From Turnera subulata (Eukaryota > Streptophyta > Magnoliopsida > Malpighiales > Passifloraceae): DNA of 64,000 nucleotides. Shown one piece after another: positions 35,898 to 46,247 of this stretch. The notes under the pieces were generated by a model, which made no database searches, was not told the DNA's origin, and saw nothing but the letters and a program-made list of their open reading frames with translations. The stretch's first letter is position 1. Every line of letters starts with the position of its first letter. The translations under genes were made by a program, and so were the position numbers. The DNA lies in the NCBI GenBank assembly GCA_028386065.3, contig JAKUCV010002023.1, forward strand, positions 42,161 through 106,160. Reading direction: 5' to 3'.

Positions 35898-37552
35898 TTA
35901 GGTTTTTGGTACCCAGACAAGCTTGGGTCCTTGGAGGTTAGTTTTGGTACTTTTAGGTACCCACATGAACTTAATTGGACAATGTTTCTTCCTAAATATG
36001 CAATTCTTTATACCATGTCCAATCCTACTACAAAAGTGACAAGTAATATGATTCTGATGTTTCTCACTAGACTCAACAAACATATTTCTATGTGATTTAG
36101 TTCTTCTAGTATGATGGTGAACATGGTTATGAGATTTCTTAAGCTCAAGCACATTGTGTGTAGCACCAAGACCTATCTTTTGTAAAGTATGTCTTTGTTG
36201 TCCAAGAATCATATCAAGCCCTTTGCTTCCACATTCAAATTTTCTTAGCATATCATTCAGGTGTTCTACAAGCTTTGTTAGTTTACTGTTTTCTTCTAGA
36301 TTCTTATCATGTTGCTCTTTGTTAGCAAGCATTTTCTTCTCTAGTTCACTATATGCGCTTTTCAGAGCTTCCTAACTCGTTTTGGCATCAACGATGCCAG
36401 AACTGCAGGCGATTAGTTCTTCTTCTAGTTTTTCACATTTAGCTTGTCGATCTGACTTTTCTAACTCTAAAGCTTCTATTTTCCTTTTAAGCAGTATGTT
36501 TTCTTTTGCCATTTTCTTAAAACTCCTAAATAACTCATCATATGCATCATGTATATCATCAGAATCACATTCAGAGGAGTTAGAGTCGATTACCTCATTG
36601 TCATCTCTTGCCATGAGATATGTTTTGGCAGCTTCTTCTTGTTCTGAATCACTCTCAGAATCTAGATCATCTCATGCTGCCATTGCCTTCTTTCCTTTGC
36701 TGTTAGAAACATCAAACTTGGGTTTTCTTTGTAAGGGACAATCCGTATTAATATGTCCAGGGCGATAACAAAGATGTTGATTCTTCTTTGGCTCTTCAAG
36801 TTTGACTCCTCTAGAGCTTCTTTTGCTTTGATTTCTTTTCTTGAGGAGCTTGAAAATTTTGCGAGTGATAAGAACTGTTTCTGAATCACTCTCAGAATCA
36901 TCCTCTTGTGCATTGAAAGCTAACTCTTTCTTCTTTTTGGATCTTTCTTCAAATTTTGAGCCATACACAATGAGGTTTCCCATGAGCTCATTATAAGTAA
37001 GCATATTTATATCTTTGGCTTCCTCAATGGCTGTGACTTTGGGTTTTCATTCAGTTGGAAGGGATCTAAGGATTTGGTTACCTTCTCCTTTGTTGTGATC
37101 ACTTTCCCTAGACATGCAAGGTTGTTGCATAAAATTGTGAACCTTGTGTCTAGGTCTTGAATGGACTCATCACTTCTCATTTGGAATAGCTCGAAGTCTC
37201 TCATGATTCTGTTCGTCTTGGATTCTTTAACTTGTTTGGTACCCTCATGTGCTACACAAAGAAGACTCCAAATTTCATGTGCGGTGTTGCATGATCGAAC
37301 TCTTTCAAATTCGGCATGGCTGATGCCATAAAGGAGTATAGTCTTGGCTTGGGCATCTAGTCTTGCTTTCTTCATTTGACCTTCACTCCAGAATTACATG
37401 CCTTTAGCTGGACATGAATATGGTGAGTTCACAACTTGCCACATCTCTAAATCATTTCCTTCCAGAAACGTCTTCATGCGAAACTTCCAATGATTAAAGT
37501 TGAGACCAATGAAGAAAGGTGCGTTGTTGATGTTGTTCCCCTCAAATGCCAT
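35898..37552 (-). pseudogene. Copia gag (UBN2-type), broken
   Basis: The start is ATG at 37552 (MAFEGNNINNAPFFIGLNF), with an in-frame stop near 37393. It then continues MKKARLDAQAKTILLYGISH…FELFQMRSDESIQDLDTRF (37375-37007). Later frames carry two zinc-knuckle regions: 36775-36720 (LCYRPGHINTDC) and about 36040 (CHFCSRIGHGIKNC). Between them are acidic and coiled, Lys/Glu-rich stretches (36614-36372). Frames change at about 37005, 36660 and 36370. It belongs with the SIRE-like LTRs that flank it. Confidence 0.82.
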
Positions 37553-37600
37553 GATCTTGTCTCCTGGAGGTTAATCCACAGATGGAGATACCTTGCTCCG

Positions 37601-38585
37601 AACTCTATCTTGTTGGCCCAAAGTGGCTAAGAGGGGAGGTGAATTAGCCTTTTCGGATTAAATCTGATTTGGTGTCTCTAATGCCAAAGTGTTTATGTGT
37701 TTGGGTTTTGTGTTTAAGAACACTAATGAACAAACTAATTACACACAAGGAGAAAGGATTAGAGATAATTGGACACACGATTTATAGTGGTTCGCCACGG
37801 AGGACTACATCCACTACTCAAGGATCCCCCATTGAGATTTCTAACTAACTCTTATTATGGTTTTTCACAGGTTCAACCACTAACCTAAAATACAAGTTTT
37901 TCCTTTAGGCTCAACTCAAACCTCACACACTCACCACAAAGTTTTCCCTTGCTTTGCCTTATAGACAGAAGCTATAACTAAGTACAAAACTTTTTCCTTC
38001 AAAGATTGTCTCACAATGAATGAACTAAGAAAAGTGTTTATCTCTTTCTCTTTAGCTTGACTTGAGAACTACAAGTGCACTAACTTTGCTTGAATATTGA
38101 ATCTTGGTTTAGCAGCTCTGAGGTTGTCCTTGAATCAGCATCTCACTATATAGACAAGTTGGAAGATGGCAAATTCAAAAGATCCGTTACATGTCCCTTT
38201 CCATCCAGCTGGTTTGTCTTCCGAGGTGCCAGAGCGTCAACGTTCACTTTGCCTGTTGTCCCTCTCACTTTGGCACGAGATCCAGCTGTCAGCAGCTTTT
38301 TGTCATTGATATCATTGTTTAGCATAGTCCTAGGTTGGTCTTAGGAAGTTTGAATTCAGCTGACATTTGATTTGTTTAAGGTAGCCTTTTCATTGATTCA
38401 GATTCCACAAATGGTAGTGTACTAGGTTCATTTGACCGCTCCCCATAGGGATTAAACAAATCAAGTCACATGGATGTCTTTTGATGAAAGCGACATCTCA
38501 TGTGCACTAACACAGTCTCCAATCCCACTCACTTCTTCTTCCAAGGAGTTGATCAGGATGGGGCACTTGTGTGAGCTGCAAATCA
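37601..38585 (-). repeat. 5' LTR of SIRE-like element
   Basis: The minus strand starts TGATTTGCAGCTCACACAAG at 38585 and ends with GGGCCAACA around 37611. Immediately downstream (minus) is GGAGCAAGGTATCTCCATC, the primer-binding position; I could not match it to a tRNA with confidence. The gag ATG follows 50-60 bases later. Confidence 0.8.
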
Positions 38586-38837
38586 TGGTTAGAAGCACAA
38601 GATGCTATACATAGGTTTGTATAAGTTTGTCATAATCAAAACCTAGTTAGTGCATTTAATCATATAATAATAATTGGCATATTAAATTGTATTTAAAGGT
38701 ATATTATAATATTATGATCAATGTCACAATTTAATCCATGCTTTATGTTAATAATCATACTTAATTAGGCCTAAGCAACTTCCTAATCATCAATCGATTC
38801 ACATATGTCTCTCTACATTATATATATATATATTAAA
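38586..38837. other. Short AT-rich spacer
   Basis: No gene. It lies between the SIRE-like LTR and the target duplication of the next solo LTR, and ends in a TA repeat at 38819-38832. Confidence 0.5.
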
Positions 38838-38842
38838 TCAGA

Positions 38843-41626
38843 TGTAATAGCCCAGGTAAAATTTTGGATTTTTACCGGGACTGTAGAAGTCTTTTTACCG
38901 TGATTTACTGTTGAATTAATCTTGGGTAATTAATTCAAGGTAAATCGGGAGTTGTTTTTCGAAACCGAGAGTTTTCCCGCGCTCGTGATTTTTCCGTGGA
39001 TTTTTCGGACCTAAGTTGGTATTTCTCGGGTTTCGTAATTTCTCGGAAAATCACACCGGAAAATAACTAAGGGGGTATTGATTATTTTCTGGTCCGGATC
39101 GGACCCGCCTGCATTATTGATATCACATGAATAATAGTATTTCACCGGTTATAAAAAAGAAGAAGCAGCAGAAGAGGAGGAAGAAGAGAAGAGAAGAAGA
39201 AGAGAAGAAAAAAAGAAAAGGAGAGAAAAAAAAAAGAAAGAGAGAAAAAAAAGAGAGAAAAAGAGAAAAAAAAAGAGAAGAAGAAGAAAAAGGAAAAAAA
39301 GAAAAAAAATCAGAAAAAAAAAGAAAAAGAACCAATCAGAATAAAAAGAAAAAAAAAGAAAAGAAAAAGAAAAGAAAAGAAAAATCAGAAAAATAGAAAA
39401 GAAAATCGGAAGAAAATAGCAGAAAATAGGAAAAAAAAAAGAAGAAGAAAAAAAGAAACCGGCTACTGTTCACCGCCACCCCCTCTGCTACTGTACATCC
39501 CGTGGCGTTCCGGCCGTTTTTTCGCCGCACCGCCGCCACCAGCGCCTGCGTCACGCCAACGCGACCTCGACGCCGTTGCCTCCTTCCGTCCCCGCCGCTG
39601 ACGCGCGCCAAAGAGCCGCTGACCCGCCGAGAACCCGGCGGATCTGCTTCAACCCAGGCTGCCGCCTCGCGCCTCTTTTCCTCCACGCATGGAGTCGCCA
39701 GCCGCTGCCTGATCTCCTGCACCGTGCTCGCCCTTCCCCGCGCCCGTCGTCGCCGTCGCGCCGCTGCGACCCGCCAAGGTGAGCAGATCTGGGTTGTCGA
39801 CCCGTGTGCTTGTCCGGGTCGCGAACCTGGGTTACAGCCGTGGGCTTGATTTTCTTTGGGTTGGGCTGTTTGTGTGCTTGGGCTGGGCATGGACTTGCTG
39901 TTCATGGCCCAGTCCAGCAAAAAAAAAATATATATATATATATTTATTTATTTATTTTTTGATATATAATTTTGGAAAAAAAGATATATTTATTTTGAGA
40001 AAATTGTGGCCAATTTAATTCTGGTATTTTCAGGGAAATATAAATATATTTACTTGGGTAAATAATTAAGTTTTGTTTTGGAAACTATTATTAATTGGAA
40101 ATATATATATATACCTTGAAATTAATTTCTGGAAAATTTAATATGTATATTATTTCGACTGGAAAATTATGATTTTGTTATATGTATATAAATATGTATT
40201 TTGGAAATTAAAGTTAATTATATTTTGTGTTGGAAAATATTATTATTATATATAATTAGAAAAGATAAATACTATATAAATATTTTCTGAAAATTATAAA
40301 TAGGTTGTTATTTTCTGGAAAAATTATGGAGATTATAATCTTGGAAAACTATAAGAAAATATTTTGAAAAGAATTTTAATTAAAGTATGGTACCGAAAAT
40401 TATATTCGGATATACGTACGGTAAATTATTTTCGGTAAAAGACAATAATAACGGAATTGAACCGGGATGGGTATATATCGTAGTATTGGCATCATAGTAT
40501 ACCGATTATGTGCATTTATGTGTATATATGGTTTGTGGTATAGGTTTGGATATCGGGCAGTTTCCCGAGGAGCCGGCGTCGGACCGGTCATTGTTTCCGG
40601 AGTTGAGTAATCGGCCAAGGTGAGGATGGATTTCCTTCAATATGTGCCTATATTACTCGGTTATTATGTTTTGATGATTGTGCATTGTTGATTGTTGCTT
40701 TTGAGGTGTTTTGGTTCGGGATGTTTATCCCTGTGTCTTGTTTGGTTTCTGGGATGTTTATCCCCGTGTTGATTTTCTGTGTCTTTCGGATTAAGTTTAA
40801 AGAATTAATAATAAATTGTGAAAGGATGTCGATCCTTGGTATTTTGGGTTAGGGATGTTGATCCCCGAGATATGATTTTGGATGATGATAATATAATTGT
40901 CACATGGTAAGTAGAGGTACGACCGGATGGTTTGAGACTGTTTTGTGGTGCCATGTTCTGGGTTACTTGTGATGGGCATGTTGATGCCGGTTTGATTGGG
41001 ATGTTGATCCCTGAGTTTGTATTGGGATGTTGATCCCGGGTTCTTTTTGATCTGGCACCAGGAACAGTTTGATAACCTGGTACGACCCTAGCTTATCCGT
41101 GACGGGGCCCGGAAAGATAAAATTGGATAATTGGATTTTATTTGAGTCTTTTTGGTCTTGGACCGGGTTTTGGGTCCAGTCTTTCGGTTTGGTATGTATT
41201 TGGCGGTTTTTGCCTGTTTTTGGACCTTGAGTTTTATAGTGTGCATATTGATTGTCTTTCCTTCGTCGGTGAGCACTTCGGACTCACCCCTCACCTGCGG
41301 GCTTTCATCCCGTAGGATGAGTTATTTGTTGTACAGGTTTGGTGCATTCCAGACAGGCTGCAGCGTTATCCCTTGGACAGGGCTTGGATCCATAGTTTGC
41401 ATCAGTGTCGCATACAGTGTTTGTGAGTTATTAAAGTCTTCCGTTGTGCATACTTTTATTATTATTGGGCCATTGGGCCGGTTGAGTTATTTATGATGTT
41501 TTCTATTTTGGGCTGTTGAGCCCGTGTTCCTGTTATATACATTGTATGCTGGTCTTATTTTGGTTGGCTCGTCACAGTTCCGGCACGTGTTTACTGTGTA
41601 CGGTAAATACGGGTCGGGGCGTTTCA
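38843..41626 (+). mobile_element. Solo long LTR (2.78 kb), gypsy-type, with TCAGA duplication
   Basis: It starts TGTAATAGCCCAGGTAAAAT and ends GGGTCGGGGCGTTTCA. The 5-bp duplication TCAGA is perfect (38838-38842, 41627-41631). Inside, in order: an intense purine tract (39160-39460), a GC-rich block (39470-39780) ending in a good splice-donor-like CCAAGGTGAGC, AT-rich sequence, TTGATCCC/GGATGTT repeats (about 40710-41040), and the GAGCACTTCGGACTCACCCC block near 41270. No polyprotein adjoins it, so it is a solo LTR. Confidence 0.92.
39155..39465 (+). repeat. Polypurine (GAA/GAAA) tract in solo LTR
   Basis: About 310 bases are almost wholly A and G on the plus strand (repeated AGAAGAAG, AAAAAGAAAA). 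The Lys/Arg/Glu open frames here are by-products of the composition. Confidence 0.95.
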
Positions 41627-41631
41627 TCAGA

Positions 41632-41955
41632 GACCCGTATTTCTACAGAAATAGAAAATATTATGTCACGTGGCCATTTGTACACATGCCAATTTCTCAA
41701 ATGATATGATATAATTTAATATGATAATCATTCTTTATTATTTAATAAATATTTTATGAAAATTTTTAAAATTTTATTTCTAAATTAAATACAAACTCTT
41801 AGAATTCTATGGTATTAAAACTATGTCTCTTGGAGTTTTAAAAATCATCGGAATTCCATGCTATAAAGACTATGTCTCTTAGTGTTCTTTGTATTTAGAC
41901 AATATTTTTTAGAATTTCTAACATTAAGTACAAATTTTTGGAATACTTCAACATC
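41632..41955. repeat. AT-rich segment repeated at 30265-30430
   Basis: It contains GATATGATATAATTTAATAT and runs into CATCCTATCTATGTTGGCCC, matching the order before the LTR at 30431. It may be an outer part of a larger repeat. Confidence 0.5.
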
Positions 41956-42840
41956 CTATCTATGTTGGCCCAAAAGTGCCTAAGAAAGGAGGGGTGAATT
42001 AGGCTTTGAACTTTTTCGGACAGACAAGATTTGGCTTTTGTGGTACCAAATCTTTATAGCACTTAGCGAGTGCTGTCAAATAAGAATACAATTAAGGAGA
42101 GTAAGAGAGAATGGACACAGGTGATTTAGACTGGTTCCCCCTCACCAGATACTCTACTATCTAAAGGTTCCTCCCTTTAGGATTTCAAACACTCACTATC
42201 CTTCGGTTTTTGCGAGTTCAACCTTAACCTTTACAATCACAAGCTTTTTTAGGCTAAGCTCGAACCTTTACAAGATTTTTACAGGCTAAGCTCTAACCTA
42301 CCCTCAAATCTAATCCTAGATTTGAGTACCCATCAAATCTAATCCAAGACTTGCTTACAAATTACCCTTTGAATGTGTTTTACAAAGCAAGCAGAAAAAC
42401 CAGATTAGATACCAAGATTCTTAGTACACGTATATACTCAGATCTTGCACAATAGCTAGAGTGAGTCAGAGGTGTAATGGACCCTCTTTATAGAATCTGA
42501 GTGGGGGGAAAGGCACTGCAACGGCTCTTTAAAGTCCTAGTTGACTTCAGTTCATTAAATCTTCAGCTTGGTATTGTTGCGCCATGTCAACTCCTTGGTT
42601 GCAAAGAATTACCAAATCTGGAAAGTTTGGACCACCTTTTTTGGGTTGAGTACAAGTTTGGACCACCTTCTTGGGTCTAGTAGGCTAAAATAGCCTTTCA
42701 TTGTTATTGTTATGTCTTACATTAATTACATTACACAAATCACCTTTATAGAAGGGTTATTTTAGTCTATAGGAAAATAATGCTCATTAATTGTGAAATT
42801 TTGTTTCTTTTCTTAGTGACTTATCATATGCCCCTAGGGC
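41956..42840 (-). mobile_element. SIRE-type copia LTR relic
   Basis: TGTTGGCCCAAAAGTGCCTA at about 41964, GGGGTGAATTAGGCTTT, ATTTAGACTGGTTC, and CAAATCACC-type words parallel the LTR at 30431-31394, with considerable divergence. The far end is not sharp. Its position near the end of the homologous LTRs suggests about 42840. Confidence 0.55.
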
Positions 42841-43131
42841 ACAAGATAGAAAAACCCTATTCTCTTAATATTTGTTTAAAATTGAAACTCATTGGCAAAA
42901 TATACATCTAAACTCTCATTCCGTCCACATTAAAGGAAATTTTTTCAAAAACAAACAACGAAAAAATTAAAGTAACTTTTAGTGTTATTTTCGTTCACTT
43001 TTTAAAAAAAATTATATTAAAATAATATAGATATTTTTTTGATATAAATGCTTTTTTTTTATCACCACTCAATACTTCTATATATATACGCAATGAGAAT
43101 CTAACGAGAACAAATAGTATGAACTTCTTAT

Positions 43132-44493
43132 GGGTTAATGGTATAGATGGTACCCGAACTAGTTCAAATTCGTCAATTATATATCTCGACTTTTTTTCCG
43201 TCAATTATGTACCCGTAGTTAGTGAGTTTGCGTCAATTGTATACCTCGTGCAGCACTTTGATGACGTGGCGTGCTGCTCGTTAATAGTGAATAGCAATTT
43301 AGTCCCTGAGTTTCTTAATTAATCATATAAGTCCTTTATTAGTATATAATTTAGTCCATATATTTTTTATTATTTAGAGTTAATCCTTAGTATTATATGT
43401 AATTATTTTTTTTGTACATCAGAATTACATAAATAACCCAAACCCCAACCCCCCCAAAATTCCCCTTCAATCCCGCCCACTCGGATCGAACCCATGACCC
43501 CTTGGAACCCAATCCAAGGGAGATGCCACTACACTACAAATAGTGTTGGCATTATATGTAATTATTATTTACACAATATTTGATTAAATTATTTTTAGTA
43601 TATATAATATTTTTATTAAAGTAATAAGCATATAATTATTTTTTTATAATAAGTGTTGTAATACACAACTAGTTATATTTATAAATTAATGTGTATATAT
43701 TATCTAGTCCTAAGAATCATTCAATTAAATTACTTAATTGTAATAATTTATTAGATAAAATTTAATTGAAAGATTCAATACATAAAGGAGATGCTTTACC
43801 TTATTAATTTTAACAATATAAGAATTTTGAAATTCAGAAAATAATACAAAAGGGGACCCACTTACTATGTATTATAATAATATGATTTTTGAAAAATAAA
43901 TTCATGGCCCAACAGTTGGAGCACTTACAAAAGAAATATTTTAAACGAAACAAAAATAATAAATGCCAACTATTAAATTATATGTGAACATTATTAAATT
44001 TTATATAACTAAATATATATAATAAATTATTATTACGATTATTAGTATTATTATTATTATAAGAGACCATTTTATAAAAGTATTGAATTCTTTAATTTCT
44101 TTTGTGAATAATTATAATTTATTAATATAATTAAAATTAATCATGTATAAAAAATAATTATAATATTAAATATTGCACAAATAATAATTATATATAAAAG
44201 TAAAAAAAATTAAATTATCGTATTATCGTTCTAAAAAAGAATTTGATTGGGTATGAATAAAATTTAAGGACTTAATTGTATAATTCTAATGGACCTACAT
44301 GATTAAATTTGAAATCTAGGGGGCAAACTGACACAAGTTATTGGCGGGCAGCGTGCCACATCATCAAAATGCTGCCCGAGATACACCATTGACCAAATTT
44401 CAAAAGTACAGGTATATAATTGATGGAAAAAAAAGTCGGAGTATACAATTGACGAATTTGAACTAGTTCGGGTACTATTTATACCATTAACCC
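43132..44493. mobile_element. Mutator-like element with ~80-bp inverted repeats
   Basis: Left arm GGGTTAATGGTATAGATGGT and right arm (complement) GGGTTAATGGTATAAATAGT stay aligned for about 80 bp with few differences. AACTTCTTAT flanks both ends (43122-43131, 44494-44503); Mutator-type duplications are 9-10 bp. The AT-rich interior has no transposase. A SINE is nested inside. A subterminal GATGACGTGGC/GCTGC block is mirrored near 44345-44370. Confidence 0.93.
43408..43550 (-). mobile_element. tRNA-derived SINE nested in the MULE
   Basis: On the minus strand the body starts near TAGTGTAGTGGCATC (A-box like TRGYNNAGTGG), has GGTTCGATCCG (B-box match to GGTTCGANNCC) about 45 bases on, and ends in an A-run (plus-strand T-run at 43408). 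A 16-bp duplication, ATTATATGTAATTATT, flanks it (43392-43407, 43551-43566). Size, promoter boxes, tail and duplication all fit a plant tRNA-related SINE. Confidence 0.9.
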
Positions 44494-44635
44494 AACTTCT
44501 TATCTTAACTATGCTTGGCTACAAGACTTTTTGTTCGAAATAGAAAAAAACGTGACTACTAGAAAACTCGGCCAATCCTTACCCAATCCTGAATTTTTTA
44601 AATTTTGGTGTTCAACATCGTTGATTTGCCCAATA

Positions 44636-44897
44636 CTCCCTCCGTTCCGAATTAATTGACGTTTGAGGGGAAAAAATTTATTCCAAAAAAATTGACGCTT
44701 TACAATTCTCAATGAGCATTAATTGAAGTTTTTTCATATTTATCCTTAATTTTACATAACAATTATATCTAGGTTGTTTAATTTTATTAAAAATAAAATA
44801 AAAGTAAATTAGTCAAATAATCCTAGATTCTAGACTATTAATTATCTTTCTTAATTTGTGTATAAATACCTTAAACATCAATTAAAAAGGAACGGAG
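44636..44897. mobile_element. Stowaway-type MITE
   Basis: The left end CTCCCTCCGTTCC and right end (complement) CTCCGTTCC are flanked by TA on both sides (44634-44635, 44898-44899). CTCCCTCCGT is the plant Stowaway signature; the right end lacks four bases of it. The interior is AT-rich and non-coding. It lies about 270 bp upstream of the probable TATA box of the PAQR gene. Confidence 0.88.
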
Positions 44898-45163
44898 TAG
44901 CTCATTGTGCATCAAATGTTAGGATACCGATACGTACTTATGCCACGACACATAATATACTTAAATTAACTTCTTTTTAAGGTCCACGACTTCAAAAAGT
45001 GTTAAAATAAAGTAGCATAAGAATAAGATCCCATCATAGCCAGCCAACCATAACCATTGAGAAAAACATATCGTAAAAGACAGAAACTTTTATCGGATTA
45101 AGAAATCATCCCCACTATTTGAAAAAAATGCTAAAAAGACAAAGTACGTATCACATTTCCCTT

Positions 45164-45171
45164 ATAAAAAG
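45164..45171 (+). promoter_or_regulatory. Candidate TATA box of the PAQR gene
   Basis: TATAAAAA lies in an AT-poor pocket ahead of the non-coding first exon. Transcription would start about 30 bases on, near 45195. This is inferred from position and motif only. Confidence 0.4.
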
Positions 45172-45194
45172 GAAGTTTTATTAAATTTAAAGCA

Positions 45195-46247
45195 ATCCTC
45201 TGTGGTTGAATTTGGTGGAAAGCGAAACTAGAGATGCGTCCTTTCATCATCAAACCCCAACAGAAATATCGTTAAAACGAAGGCCCCCACCGCCACCGCC
45301 AAAAAAAAAAAAAGCATCGAGTACATATACACATGTAGCAATGTTTGAACATAAATATATATAACCTCGATTGATTTGATTGATCGGATTCGATTGTTGT
45401 TCGTTCTGTGTTATCGTCGTCATAGTGGTTATCGATTAATGAGGGACAAGAATTGGAAACCAATTTGGCAGTTGGCACCCACCAGCTGACGCCACCAGTC
45501 CCCACCATCTTTGGCATCTCCGCATCTCCCGAAAACCGAAAGAGCATCTCTTTCCTTTCCTTGGTTGGTTCCGTTAAGCCCTATTCCAGTTCTCATCATC
45601 AGATTTGCCCCCACCCTCCATCCCCAAAACGCATTTTTCCCTTTTTTTTTCTTTCCTTGTCGCCTTTTGCCTGAGTTTTTGTGGAATTCTTTTATATATA
45701 TTGATTGCTTCAGGGACTTCCCCGCCTGGTTTATTTGATATCAGGTGGCGGTTCTTCAATCTCAGCCCACCCGGGTATTTGATATCAGGTGGCGTTTCTC
45801 TTATTTCAGGTAAATTTTGGTAATCCTTACTTTTTTTTCTTTTTTCCTTTCCATCGTTACTCACGACCGATTATGGAATTCCTGATATTTCTTTGATCAT
45901 TCTATGAAACTGATTTGGAATATGTTTCTTGGACGAGTAAATGCAAACATTTTGATCTTCTTCCTTGCATGCTTTGTGTTCAAAGCTTGGTGAGTTAAAA
46001 GGTGCATCTCAATAATAATGACCTTCCCAGTTCCCACCACCCGACCCAAGTGTAGATATTTTTGTTATATATTAAAGATAATGGTTTTACGCTTGTGAAG
46101 TGAAACCCAAGACACCCTAATCGTCGAATGTTATTTTGAATCTTGAAATGGGGTTTTGTCTCTGTTGCCAAATTTTATGGATTCACTATTCGCCTATTGT
46201 TGTTGCTTCCGATACCTGAGGTATTGCATGCGTTTGCCTTGACAGGG
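45195..46247 (+). other. Probable 5' UTR with intron of the PAQR gene
   Basis: A pyrimidine-rich non-coding exon seems to end at 45809 with TTTCAG|GTAAAT. The acceptor TTGCCTTGACAG at 46245 lies two bases before the ATG at 46248. A UTR intron of 436 bp would result. A 19-bp direct repeat with TTTGATATCAGGTGGCG (about 45736 and 45778) ends each time in CAG|GTGG, so earlier donors are possible. Confidence 0.5.

Larger units (their letters stand above)
30421..38585 (-). mobile_element. SIRE/Maximus-like copia element, internally deleted, with nested CACTA
   Basis: Two similar LTRs, 30431-31394 and 37611-38585, enclose minus-strand gag and pol pieces. Ten more bases (AACTCTATCT) match outside TGTTGGCCC on both copies, so true ends may be 30421 and 37601. 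Gag (37552-35898) and part of pol (32305-31626) remain. RT and RNase H are gone, because integrase leads almost directly to the 3' LTR, preceded by the purine tract GAAACAGAAAA. I found no matching outer target duplication. The 3,164-bp CACTA element splits gag from integrase. Confidence 0.8.

Noticed and set aside
39127..39920. Long frames of Lys/Arg/Glu or Phe/Ser (up to 194 codons)
   Set aside because: Product of the polypurine tract and the GC-rich block in a solo LTR; no start context, no conserved motif.
43408..43550. A functional tRNA gene on the minus strand
   Set aside because: A and B boxes are present but the cloverleaf is not, and the 16-bp duplication plus A-tail identify a SINE.
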